Of a stretch of DNA of 64,000 bases, positions 54,657-63,238 are shown piece after piece. The number at the start of each line of letters is the position of its first letter. Positions within the stretch are counted from its first letter, which is position 1. Both the position numbers and the translations under genes were made by a program. The DNA is taken from NCBI GenBank assembly GCA_963811705.1, contig CAWESL010000002.1:558001-622000 (forward strand), read 5' to 3'. This DNA is from DATJPR01 sp963811705. Lineage in GTDB: Bacteria; Bacteroidota; Ignavibacteria; UBA10030; UBA6906. The notes under the pieces are model-generated. The model had not been told where the DNA came from. It ran no database searches and saw nothing but the letters and a program-made list of their open reading frames with translations.

Positions 54657-54920
54657 TCATTTCATCAATACCATAGCTCGTGTTTGAACGAAGGCACCGG
54701 CAGAGAGACGATAATAGTAAACCCCACTCGCCAAACGGCTCCCATCAAACGTAAAGGAGTACTTGCCTGCGGCAAATTTACCGTCGGCAAGGGTTGCCAC
54801 CTTGCGCCCCAACATGTCGTAGACCAAGAGCCTAACGTCACTGGTCACTGACCACGGCCCCGCACATCCCCCGCCGAAAGGGAGACTTGGGGAGGGGGAG
54901 AAGAAGACCGATTCCGTCAC
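54657..54920 (-). CDS. Free-standing T9SS type-A sorting tail
   Basis: An 87-residue frame consisting almost only of a C-terminal sorting domain: SDVRLLVYDMLGRKVATLAD, KYSFTFDGSRLASGVYYYRL and a final TRAMVLMK. The usual YPNPFNP start is replaced by SPSPSLPFGGG-type sequence. The start is GTG, overlapping the metalloprotease stop as GTGA, so it could be translationally coupled. With no signal peptide it cannot be exported alone. It is probably a remnant of a duplicated cargo gene, or a cassette for tail exchange. Confidence 0.6.
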   Translation of the reverse strand: MTESVFFSPSPSLPFGGGCAGPWSVTSDVRLLVYDMLGRKVATLADGKFAAGKYSFTFDGSRLASGVYYYRLSAGAFVQTRAMVLMK

Positions 54921-57814
54921 CGAATGAGGAGCATCGTCCTCACCGAAGAGAATGATCCTGCAGTCAGACGATAGAAATACACGCCGGAGGAGAGATTCCC
55001 TCCATCGAATCGCACTTCGTGTTCTCCTGAGGTTTGTATCCCATCCACCAGCACAGCCACTTGTCGGCCGAGGACATCGTATACCACAAGCCGTACCCTA
55101 CTGACCCCTGACACCTGATACCTGATCCCTGTTTCCGGATTGAACGGATTCGGATAGTTTTGATAGAGGACGAATGTCGAAGGAAGAGCGTTTCCCGTTG
55201 TCTTCGTCGATGTGACCACCGAGTGTGGAGGAAAGAAGACGTTATCCAGCCACACCTTGCCTGCCGTGCTTCCCGTGCTTATCCATTCCAAAGTGTGAAT
55301 GCCCGCTTTGAGCGGATACGTGAAAACATTCCAGTCGGTCACCCCGGAGAACTCATTCACGAAAACACTGTCAATCAAGAATTGACACTGGTTCGAGAAT
55401 TCGACCGTTGCGGTCCGTATGGAAAAGGTGATCGCGCCGTCCGTGGGGAGAGCGAGATCGATCGCAAGGCCAGAGGTCTGGTGCGGTGCTACAGCCCCGG
55501 CTTGCGCCGAGAAACTCCCCGTTTGCGCATTCGTACTGGATACGCTCCACGGCACATCGCCTTCCGTCCGCCATGGGAACTTGTCCGAGAGATGAGCATG
55601 CTCAAATGTCTCGGTGACACTGTCGGGCACCACGACATAGGCCTTCCCTGGTGCCTTGAATGTCCTCTTGACCGAAGCGGAATCTGTCGCGGTAATAGTT
55701 AGTCCTACCTCATACATGCCGCTCGCAATGGGTGTCAGAGACCCGCTCGTACCACTTGTGGAAATCGGGAAATCAGTAGTGTCGGGACTTTTCGCCGTCC
55801 ACGAGAATTCGGTCGAGAACCCGGCATTCACCGGTTGAGACAGTGTTGCATTGAATATGACTTTATTTCCCTGGCTGCCTTCAACAAATCGTGGCTGGAT
55901 GTCGGCCGCGAGGAGCGCATCGGGAACGACCGTCGAGCAGGTAGAATCATCAACAGATCGCGTGGTCAAACGAGGAAATTCAAGAACTTGATCGCCGAGC
56001 GTGATCCCTGCAAGTCCAAGCAACGTCTGCGCATCGTTGTCGAACAAGAGCAGACTGTTGTCAGTGATTCGCCAGATGGCAGCCTGCGTTGGGAAATTGA
56101 GCGGGCAATACATTCCGACGCTATCGGTGAAATGAATCAACTTCGCAAGAACCCCGGCAGCAGGAATGCCCGTCCAATCTCCAATGGAAGGGGCAACGTC
56201 AAACAGCCCGAGACTATCAGGAATGGACTTGTGAGCGTCGATGCACGCACCATAAATCCCATTCAGCGATCTCTTTTCCCCCGGCTTCACGAAGAGGTCC
56301 TCGGCGTGCGTGACAACAATATTCTGAGAAACTCCCGATTTGTTCACGAGCACCACTCCCTCCGGAACTCTCACAAGAATGCCCGGGTTGGCGGTAATCA
56401 GGTCGATATCGGATTGACTGACAGGCTTTATGTAGTTCCCCATCAGGTCGTTCTCGGCTCCGTCCTTCGCAACCCCCACCAAATCGGTCTTCTGGAGGTA
56501 GGCCTTCGCATCGGCGACGCTGGTCCCAGGATTCTTCGATGCATAGTATGGCGCGAAGAGATCGTCATTGGCAAATTTCGTTCCAGTATTGGCATTGACC
56601 CAACTCCCGTCGGCTTGCTTATTGTAATCATCGTACCTGTCTGGGAGGCCAAGAAGATGTCCTGCCTCGTGTGCGTACACTCCCCGGTCCGCGGCAACCT
56701 CCCACACTCCGCCTACGGTTCCGGTGTTCATGCCCGGCAAGGCATTGACATAGCCTCGCACGGTCCCAGGTTCTTGGAGAAATATGTCGTCATACCCGGG
56801 GGTGTTCGGGGGAGCAGTCGCCGTTCGATTCAGCCGCGTGACGACATCGACATGCACTTCCTTGCCACTACTGGTTGTGTAACCTGACCATTTTGATACT
56901 ATGTCATTGACGATCGGGTCAACGTTTCCTTGCCATGCAAGGGGGCCCCAGAATTCCAGATACAATGTGATCGTGATGGCGTCAGACGGTTTCGGAACCC
57001 GGTTATCCACCGTAAGAGAAATCGCGTCCCCGAAAAACTGCCCCTTGCTTTTCAGCGTTGCAATTTTCGTCGTCACCGCCTCCTCGATCGGCACGTCGTA
57101 CGCAACCACCGCGCCTGGGTGCGGGATGACAACTGATTCGATCGACGAGAGAGACAACGTCGAGGGCGGAGAGGGTGCGTGAAATCCAGAGGCTGTCGTT
57201 GACGTCGAGGACACCTTCGACTGTGCGGGCATCAACAATGGTGGAAACCCGAATGGCTTTGTGTGTGAGCGCGGGTCAGACCGGAACACTCCGAGAAGTG
57301 GAACACACGGATCGCCGGGGAGGTTGTTCAATTGAACGGGCGGTTCAAACATCAGCTGGAATGACGGAGGAGTGCCCGCATTCACTGAGTCAATGAGAGA
57401 CTGAACCACGGATTGGGCGGTATTCCTGACGAGGACCTGGTGTGCGGCGCCATTCGCAGTGACAGTGATTTTTGCGAAGACACCATCAGAGATTGTGGTG
57501 TCAGGCGGCGGAGAGGTAAGACCGAAGAAGCTGCTGTCCTGGATGGCTTTCCAAAGTAGCTGGACTCTGACACCACTGATCGTGAAAGTTGTCTCGGCAA
57601 TGACGGGGCTGACTCCCCCGGTTGCATATCGCGTGCCGGTGGCGTGTCCGAGACCGTCAATGGTGATCGTGGTCGACTGAGACCAGGGGGCACGTCCACC
57701 GGCAGTCGCCTTGAGCAAGAAGTCCGCCGGCGGGGCCTGAGCAAATGCCATAGACCCCAGAGCCACCGTGAATAATGTCGCATTGACGAACAATCCGGAG
57801 AATTCTCCTTGCAC
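54917..57814 (-). CDS. Secreted HExxH metalloprotease-like protein with T9SS sorting tail
   Basis: A 965-residue exported protein starting GTG at 57814 (AGGAAGGGAC upstream), with a signal peptide ending MAFAQ. The zinc motif H382-E383-x-x-H386 is in YAHEAGHLLGLPDRYDD, of metzincin/M6-like type, with the third ligand unassigned. A PKD-like domain covers about 660-730 and a jelly-roll/carbohydrate-binding-like region about 750-870. The sorting tail begins LYQNYPNPFNPETG at about 881 and ends VRTMLLIR. T9SS would export it and anchor it to the surface. The tail's linker is built from heptamer DNA repeats. Confidence 0.87.
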   Translation of the reverse strand: MQGEFSGLFVNATLFTVALGSMAFAQAPPADFLLKATAGGRAPWSQSTTITIDGLGHATGTRYATGGVSPVIAETTFTISGVRVQLLWKAIQDSSFFGLTSPPPDTTISDGVFAKITVTANGAAHQVLVRNTAQSVVQSLIDSVNAGTPPSFQLMFEPPVQLNNLPGDPCVPLLGVFRSDPRSHTKPFGFPPLLMPAQSKVSSTSTTASGFHAPSPPSTLSLSSIESVVIPHPGAVVAYDVPIEEAVTTKIATLKSKGQFFGDAISLTVDNRVPKPSDAITITLYLEFWGPLAWQGNVDPIVNDIVSKWSGYTTSSGKEVHVDVVTRLNRTATAPPNTPGYDDIFLQEPGTVRGYVNALPGMNTGTVGGVWEVAADRGVYAHEAGHLLGLPDRYDDYNKQADGSWVNANTGTKFANDDLFAPYYASKNPGTSVADAKAYLQKTDLVGVAKDGAENDLMGNYIKPVSQSDIDLITANPGILVRVPEGVVLVNKSGVSQNIVVTHAEDLFVKPGEKRSLNGIYGACIDAHKSIPDSLGLFDVAPSIGDWTGIPAAGVLAKLIHFTDSVGMYCPLNFPTQAAIWRITDNSLLLFDNDAQTLLGLAGITLGDQVLEFPRLTTRSVDDSTCSTVVPDALLAADIQPRFVEGSQGNKVIFNATLSQPVNAGFSTEFSWTAKSPDTTDFPISTSGTSGSLTPIASGMYEVGLTITATDSASVKRTFKAPGKAYVVVPDSVTETFEHAHLSDKFPWRTEGDVPWSVSSTNAQTGSFSAQAGAVAPHQTSGLAIDLALPTDGAITFSIRTATVEFSNQCQFLIDSVFVNEFSGVTDWNVFTYPLKAGIHTLEWISTGSTAGKVWLDNVFFPPHSVVTSTKTTGNALPSTFVLYQNYPNPFNPETGIRYQVSGVSRVRLVVYDVLGRQVAVLVDGIQTSGEHEVRFDGGNLSSGVYFYRLTAGSFSSVRTMLLIR
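55100..55134. repeat. Heptamer tandem repeat inside the T9SS tail coding sequence
   Basis: Five consecutive heptamers (actgacc, cctgaca, cctgata, cctgatc, cctgttt) encode the tail segment GIRYQVSGVSR on the minus strand. Related heptamers (tcactgg, tcactga) occur at the same place in the free-standing tail at 54838-54851. Confidence 0.8.
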
Positions 57815-57881
57815 TATTGTCCCTTCCTCTTATGATGACAGAATCGATGTGATAACTTCGCCACGCTCCCGATGACAATCA

Positions 57882-58307
57882 TCAGAATCCCTGGCGGAGC
57901 GGGAGCAATTTCTTCGATTGCACGACGTTTCCTGCATGTATGCGATACACATAGACCCCACTCGCCAATCTCGTTCCATCGAATCGTACCGCGTATGTCC
58001 CCGGAGCTTTCAACTCATTCACCAGCACTGCCACCTCCCTGCCGAGAACAGCATAGACCACGATATCTTGTGCCAGAGCGGGCATTCCGACCAGGCTCAA
58101 CAAGAAGGTGAAAGCGAGGCTTGGGATGACAAGTCCGGATCCGTTTTTCAATGCCGTCATCGCCTTGCCGATGATCGTGCCGGCGGGTTTTGCTACTACG
58201 GTGGTGTCTGTGAGGACTGCCTGGTAAGAGAGTGTGAGAAGAATCCGGGCGAGTGTCGCGGAGGAGAACAACATGAGCGATGCCAACAGGAATGTAGCAC
58301 GCCTCAT
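57882..58307 (-). CDS. Short membrane-anchored or exported protein ending in a T9SS-like tail
   Basis: A 141-residue frame with a signal-like N-terminus (MRRATFLLASLMLFSSATLA), a second hydrophobic segment at about 60-80 ending MPALAQ, then directly IVVYAVLGREVAVLVNELKA and RLASGVYVYRIHAGN, the core of a sorting tail. No cargo domain lies between, and the YPNPFNP block is missing. GAGAGG sits before the ATG. It looks like a gene reduced by internal deletion, or an export signal fused to a tail. Confidence 0.55.
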   Translation of the reverse strand: MRRATFLLASLMLFSSATLARILLTLSYQAVLTDTTVVAKPAGTIIGKAMTALKNGSGLVIPSLAFTFLLSLVGMPALAQDIVVYAVLGREVAVLVNELKAPGTYAVRFDGTRLASGVYVYRIHAGNVVQSKKLLPLRQGF

Positions 58308-58469
58308 TTGTGGACCTCTCGTAGTGGTTAAAGAACAGTACAGCCAGATTTAATGTAGCAGCTTGGGATCGGCTCTGACAGTACGCATATGCGTAGTTTT
58401 GATTAACGGTGAGAATTGGGAGAGTAGCGTGAAAAGATATGCGGGGATATTCTGCGAGGGGAAAGGTTG

Positions 58470-59153
58470 CTACAAAAGGTTTTCTTTCAAGGCCTTCGCG
58501 ATGGCGATGCTTCGCGACGGCACCTGGAGTTTTGCGTAAATACTGCGCAGGTGCTTGTCCACTGTGTGGAACGTGATGAACATTTGGTCGGCGATCTGCT
58601 TTTTCTGAAATCCTGCAACAAGATGACCCAGAACTTCTCGTTCTCTTGGCGTCAAACCGTAATCAGCCTTGGGCATTGACGATTGCGCAAAGACATCAAG
58701 AATCTTTCGCGCAATTTGTGCATTCATCGGCGCGCCGCCGTCGAGGATGGATTTCAAAGTTTCGACAAGGGTTTCCAGGGAAGCTCCCTTGAGGAGATAT
58801 CCCGCCGCTCCATGGCTGATAGCCTGAATGATTGTCGGGGTGTCTTCGAAGACCGTCAACATCACGATTTTCGTCTCCGGTGTAATCGACCGCATGATCC
58901 TGATACCTTCGATGCCATTCATGCCCGGCAGGCCAATATCCAGGAGGATCAAATCCGGGGGATCCTCCCGCTTCAGCAGGGCAATGGCCGGTTCGCAGGC
59001 CCGGAAGATATTCGTGCAGACAAAACCATCGCTGAGATTTATCAGTTCGCAAAGCTGCGTTCCGAATTGGTGATCGTCTTCGATGATCCAGAGGTTGAGC
59101 CTGTGAGTGACCGGTACGGGCAGGCGCTCCGATGCTGTTCGGGGAGAGTTCAT
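58470..59153 (-). CDS. NarL/FixJ-family response regulator
   Basis: A 227-residue regulator. The receiver has the D25/D26 pair in WIIEDDHQ, phospho-acceptor D72 in LILLDIGLPGMNG, and GYLLKGASLETLVE with the Lys. The LuxR-type HTH is at about 166-210 (LTPREREVLGHLVAGFQKKQ; TFHTVDKHLRSIYAKL). It binds DNA when phosphorylated. The divided HisKA_3 sensor kinase directly upstream (59217-62119, same strand) is its obvious partner. Confidence 0.93.
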   Translation of the reverse strand: MNSPRTASERLPVPVTHRLNLWIIEDDHQFGTQLCELINLSDGFVCTNIFRACEPAIALLKREDPPDLILLDIGLPGMNGIEGIRIMRSITPETKIVMLTVFEDTPTIIQAISHGAAGYLLKGASLETLVETLKSILDGGAPMNAQIARKILDVFAQSSMPKADYGLTPREREVLGHLVAGFQKKQIADQMFITFHTVDKHLRSIYAKLQVPSRSIAIAKALKENLL

Positions 59154-59216
59154 GGTATCAGAAATCTACTGAAGCCGCTTTTGTTTTGCTATTACGCTTA
59201 TGCGTTATATTGACGG

Positions 59217-59900
59217 TCAACCGAAGGAGGGTCCCTCCCCCGGCGCCGTACGAATCTCGATTTTCCCACCAATATTCCCTGCTCGGGAACGGAGATTCGT
59301 GATACCATTCCCTTGTGATTGCGCCCCTGCGTCAAAGCCCCGGCCATCGTCCCGGATTGTCAACGCAAAAGTATCGCCAGAACACGTTCCTTCGATATCC
59401 ACGGACTTGGCTTCAGCGTGCCTAACGACATTCGTGAGAGTCTCTTTGAACATGAGCACAATGTTGCGCTTCATTTCCAGATTCATGCTCTCCAGGTATT
59501 CCACTCCCGATGTGTGAAACTGATATGGCAAGTTCTGAAGTATTCGCCCGGCGATTTCCTTCAACTTCAAGATGAAATTCTCAGGAGAATCATTCATGGG
59601 ATTGAGGAACCAGACAATATCTTTCAGCATTTCACGAGTGAGTCCTGCCGTAATACGGAGTCGGCCGAGCTCACTTCGTTCATCGACAGAGAGAGGGTAC
59701 TTTCGTTCCATCAACTGCGTGGCCAGCATGATGCTGCTGAGATTTGTTCCCACGTCGTCATGGAGGTCAGCCGCAATGCGCGTGCGCAACCGCTCGAGTT
59801 CAAGGACCCTCCCTAACCGATACCTGTATCCTGCATACAGGAGTGTGCCGGCAGTAATGACGCAAGAGGTTATGAACCACCAGCGTTGCAAAGTGGTCGG
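59217..59900 (-). CDS. C-terminal half of propeller sensor kinase (TM, HisKA_3, HATPase), shifted frame
   Basis: Continues the gene at 59870-62119 in another frame: TTLQRWWFITSCVITAGTLL, a TM helix and a coiled coil, then HisKA_3 with His in RTRIAADLHDDVGTNLSSIM. The HATPase has FKETLTNVVRHAEA and IRDDGRGFD, ending APGEGPSFG. A start codon near the junction is not evident, so it depends on the upstream frame. One missing C near 59898-59902 would restore LVLPTTLQ. It should phosphorylate the NarL-type regulator downstream. Confidence 0.85.
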   Translation of the reverse strand, partial: PTTLQRWWFITSCVITAGTLLYAGYRYRLGRVLELERLRTRIAADLHDDVGTNLSSIMLATQLMERKYPLSVDERSELGRLRITAGLTREMLKDIVWFLNPMNDSPENFILKLKEIAGRILQNLPYQFHTSGVEYLESMNLEMKRNIVLMFKETLTNVVRHAEAKSVDIEGTCSGDTFALTIRDDGRGFDAGAQSQGNGITNLRSRAGNIGGKIEIRTAPGEGPSFG

Positions 59901-62119
59901 AGTACAAGAACTGCAAGCGACGCCGGGACGACGCTTGCAACGCCATCCCCGGAGATCGCACGAACTTCGAAGCAATACTCCCCCGGACGGAGATTCGCAA
60001 ACGTTACCGCCCGATGAGCAACGGGCTGTGTCCACGTCGAATCAACGCCAAACAGACGATATTGATACCTCACGGCTTTTTCGTCTTTGAAGCTGATCCC
60101 GACGTACTCGATCGTGCAGTTGTTCTGGTTGTGGGAAAACTCCATCCTCTGATTCGTCGCAATCGTCTTGCCATTCATTACCAGGGAGAGAATGTGCACA
60201 GGAGGCGGCCTGCCTCCGGACGAGGCGACGGTGTAATCGTATGTCGTGAGTCCTTCAGTCGATGCATACCAGATGTACTTCCCTGGAACGATACCCAGTG
60301 AGCCGCCTTGAGGCAGAAGCAATTCCGACTTCTGCATCAACGGTGTTGAAGTCTGTCGATCAATGCGTTCGATCCCGACGTCGGTGAGGAGGTAGAGCTG
60401 GCCGTGCTCATCCTCTTCGATATTCCAGATGCTGTTGCTGAGAAGACCCTCGCGCATGGAAACGGTATTGAACCGGCCGTCTTTCAGACTGGCGATGCCG
60501 CCGTGGCGAGTGCCGATCCACATCACACCGGACGCGTCCTGATGGAATGCTCTAATGCTGTTGTCGGGAAGTCCATCGGAGAGCGTGTACCGCCGGAGAA
60601 ACTTCGGGAACGATGCACCCGGTGAAAACACGGAGATCCCATCATTCCATCCACCCATCCAGATTTGCTCTTTATCATCCTGGAAGAGGACACGGACATC
60701 CGAACCCGGAATGCTATCGGCCTGAGTCATGAGTCCATCAAGAATAAGGGGATCGAGATTGACGACGGCAACTCCGACTGTACCGACACTGATGAGCAAA
60801 TGGTTCCGCGAGTCCGCAAGGAGCGTCAGCAATATCCCTTTCGGGAATTGCTTCCCGCGTCGGAGAAGGGCGAAGGGTCTGAGCCTGCTTTGTCGGCCGG
60901 GTTGCGACAGGACACGGAACCCCCGGATCTCCCGCAGCCCGTTTGTGATAACCCAAATTCGGTCAAACGCATCGATCAGACTAACGTAACACTCGTCGTC
61001 TGCGCGAATTCCGACGAAAGGATGGAGGTGTTGATGCCATCCGGTCTTCTTGTCCCGGTAGACTTCATTGATACCGCCCCGCGCGGTCACCCAGATATGG
61101 CCGTTGCGATCAGACAATGCCATCGTGTTTGCGGCGCCTGCGGAATCGAATTGTAAGGGGGTGAAGGACAGATTCCGATCTGCAAGCATCATCATCCCGG
61201 CTGCCCACGTCCCGACCCAAACGTCCTTCTCGGCGTCCAGAACCAGCGGCAATGCAACATCATTCGGAACATACATGTCCTGCGGGATTGGAATGCGTTT
61301 CGCGGTCACCGGTGAGGAAACTGTGATGACAATGAGCGCGTCCCGTGTTCTGACCCAAAGCTTGCCGTTGCCGTCATCACAAATCCGTTGTGGTCCGGCG
61401 GAAGGCTGGCGAACCTCAAAGACGGTCTTCGTCCCCTGCATCCTGGTTATCCGACCGCTTGACCACCCAACCCATAGTCCACCAGCACTGCATCTCGCGA
61501 GATCAGTGATGACTCCATCAGCTGACTTGAGTGGAGGCAATGAACGCCATGCAGTCTCGTTCGGCGAATGGGTAAAAAGACGATTGTCGACAGCGATCCA
61601 TATCGACCCATCCTTCAGCCCCACAAGGTGATCTCCTCGGAGAACCTCCGGATTGATGACACGGCGAATGGAATCGTCGCGGATCATAAAAAGTCCGAAA
61701 TATGTAGAAGCCCACACTGTGCCCGATGTGTCAACAGCAATGCTGTTAATGTTGTTTGAGGCATCGTCCCTCCCTGGTCGAAATACCGTAACCAATCCAT
61801 CGCGAATCCTGTTGACTCCTCCGGCAACGGTGCCAACCCATAGCGTCCCAGGTTCCTTTGGGCTTTCAGCAATATCGGTAATCCAATTGTTACTCAATCC
61901 CTGGACTGTCGAGTAGTTGGTGAATTGTGCTCCGTCGTACCTGCTCAACCCATTATTCGTACCGATCCACAGATAACCCTGGGAATCCTGAAACATGCTC
62001 ACGATGGTATTTGATGGAAGACCGTCCCTGGTTGTGAACGTCCCGGAAGGCAGGATTTGGGCCTGGATCGCTGATTGAAGGAATAGGAGCAGTAGGTGCG
62101 GAAGGCAGAACTTCTTCAC
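59870..62119 (-). CDS. N-terminal sensor half of two-component propeller kinase (frameshifted)
   Basis: About 750 residues. GTG at 62119 gives VKKFCLPHLLLLFLQSAIQA, a good signal peptide; the TTG at 62173 is less likely. Two seven-bladed propellers follow, made of Reg_prop repeats such as FTTRDGLPSNTIVSMFQDSQ and GYLWIGTNNGLSRYDG, to about residue 600. A Y_Y_Y domain follows (CTIEYVGISFKDEKAVRYQY). The frame then stops at 59870, before the transmembrane and kinase parts, which sit in the next frame. This class usually senses polysaccharide fragments. Confidence 0.85.
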   Translation of the reverse strand: MKKFCLPHLLLLFLQSAIQAQILPSGTFTTRDGLPSNTIVSMFQDSQGYLWIGTNNGLSRYDGAQFTNYSTVQGLSNNWITDIAESPKEPGTLWVGTVAGGVNRIRDGLVTVFRPGRDDASNNINSIAVDTSGTVWASTYFGLFMIRDDSIRRVINPEVLRGDHLVGLKDGSIWIAVDNRLFTHSPNETAWRSLPPLKSADGVITDLARCSAGGLWVGWSSGRITRMQGTKTVFEVRQPSAGPQRICDDGNGKLWVRTRDALIVITVSSPVTAKRIPIPQDMYVPNDVALPLVLDAEKDVWVGTWAAGMMMLADRNLSFTPLQFDSAGAANTMALSDRNGHIWVTARGGINEVYRDKKTGWHQHLHPFVGIRADDECYVSLIDAFDRIWVITNGLREIRGFRVLSQPGRQSRLRPFALLRRGKQFPKGILLTLLADSRNHLLISVGTVGVAVVNLDPLILDGLMTQADSIPGSDVRVLFQDDKEQIWMGGWNDGISVFSPGASFPKFLRRYTLSDGLPDNSIRAFHQDASGVMWIGTRHGGIASLKDGRFNTVSMREGLLSNSIWNIEEDEHGQLYLLTDVGIERIDRQTSTPLMQKSELLLPQGGSLGIVPGKYIWYASTEGLTTYDYTVASSGGRPPPVHILSLVMNGKTIATNQRMEFSHNQNNCTIEYVGISFKDEKAVRYQYRLFGVDSTWTQPVAHRAVTFANLRPGEYCFEVRAISGDGVASVVPASLAVLVLRPLCNAGGS

Positions 62120-62278
62120 GATCGTCGGCCCCGCTTGAGATAGGTGAGCGCAATCTAGCTCGATGAGGATCAAATATCAAGACGACGACCTTTCGAACAA
62201 GGCGGATGTCATCGCGACATGCACCAGAGCTCTGGAGCTGTACTTACCTGGGCATCGTGCGATCCCTCCTCCCAGACG

Positions 62279-63088
62279 CTATTTCAAGTAAACCAACCGT
62301 TGCATCGCTCTCCCGATCCTCCCCTCGACGACAAAGAAGTACACTCCCGACGGTAATGGAACTCCGTGACCATCGCGCGCATCCCAGCGAAGGCCCGAAA
62401 CACCTTGCCGAAGCTCGCCGTATTCCTCTTCATATACGGACCTCCCCAGAAGATCGAAGACCTTTACCTTAACTTCGCCTGCCTTCGGAAGCAGAAGCGC
62501 GATTCTGGTCTCTCCATTGAAAGGATTGGGATAGCTCGAGAGTATCCTCAAAGCCTGCGACGGAACTGCCGACGAAGAATTCCCTCTCACACCCGTGCTG
62601 AGCGGCGTTATCATCATTCCGTTCAATACAGGATCGCTCACAAGGCCCTGGAAGTGAACGTCAAGGTTGCCGTCGACGACGTCAACTGTCGCGAGCCTGA
62701 CGTAGGCGGTCCTGAACCCGACCTGTGAATACAAATCCAGTCCAGTCTCCACCTCCTGCCCCTCCACCACAATCTTCATCGGACGAAGGCCGGGTCCGCT
62801 CAACAAGTTCTCCGCCATCATGAGGGCGACATCATACCTCCCGTTCGGCACGCGAACTTCGTATTCACTCAGTCCGGACCTCTCACTCCGGTAGAGCTCG
62901 GAGTCCACTGTGCCAAAAATCGTAACGCCCGGACATAGATTTGCTTGACCGTCCAGGGTTCCATATTCGACCGTTGGCCCCCACTCCTGATCGGGGAGGT
63001 ATCCTGACACTAGTGAGTCGCCGACATTGACCCTGAGCGGGAACGTCAACCGCGGAGAACGAAGGAGCGTCGTTGCCGTGGGTTGCAT
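62279..63088 (-). CDS. Malectin-like domain protein with T9SS/FlgD-type C-terminal tail
   Basis: About 269 residues from ATG 63088. A malectin-like carbohydrate-binding domain covers about 20-170 (RVNVGDSLVSGYLPDQEWGP; ELYRSERSGLSEYEVRVPNG; DGNLDVHFQGLVSDPVLNGM). A FlgD-Ig/T9SS tail begins SSYPNPFNGETRIALLLP and ends RAMQRLVYLK. It has no signal peptide and starts next to an 11-bp tandem repeat, so it looks like the C-terminal part of a larger secreted enzyme whose front was replaced. The open frame extends through the repeat to 63187. Confidence 0.65.
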   Translation of the reverse strand: MQPTATTLLRSPRLTFPLRVNVGDSLVSGYLPDQEWGPTVEYGTLDGQANLCPGVTIFGTVDSELYRSERSGLSEYEVRVPNGRYDVALMMAENLLSGPGLRPMKIVVEGQEVETGLDLYSQVGFRTAYVRLATVDVVDGNLDVHFQGLVSDPVLNGMMITPLSTGVRGNSSSAVPSQALRILSSYPNPFNGETRIALLLPKAGEVKVKVFDLLGRSVYEEEYGELRQGVSGLRWDARDGHGVPLPSGVYFFVVEGRIGRAMQRLVYLK

Positions 63089-63099
63089 GACGTTCGGTG

Positions 63100-63166
63100 G
63101 ACAGGTCGGGGACAGGTCAGGGTCAGACCCGGGACAGGTCGGGGAAAGACCCGGGACAGGTCGCGG
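63100..63166. repeat. 11-bp tandem repeat, six units
   Basis: Units start at 63100, 63111, 63122, 63133, 63144 and 63155: gacaggtcggg, gacaggtcagg, gtcagacccgg, gacaggtcggg, gaaagacccgg, gacaggtcgcg. Alternation gives a 22-bp higher-order period in the second half. It lies at the 5' end of the malectin-like gene. Confidence 0.85.
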
Positions 63167-63238
63167 CAGACATTGACCTGATCTCAAATGTTAGATTGGA
63201 TTGAGAACCACAATGCTCTGAGGATCACGCCTTCAACG

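Noticed and set aside
62119..62173. TTG start at 62173 for the propeller sensor
   Set aside because: The GTG at 62119 yields a compact signal peptide, whereas the TTG form adds a polar stretch before it.
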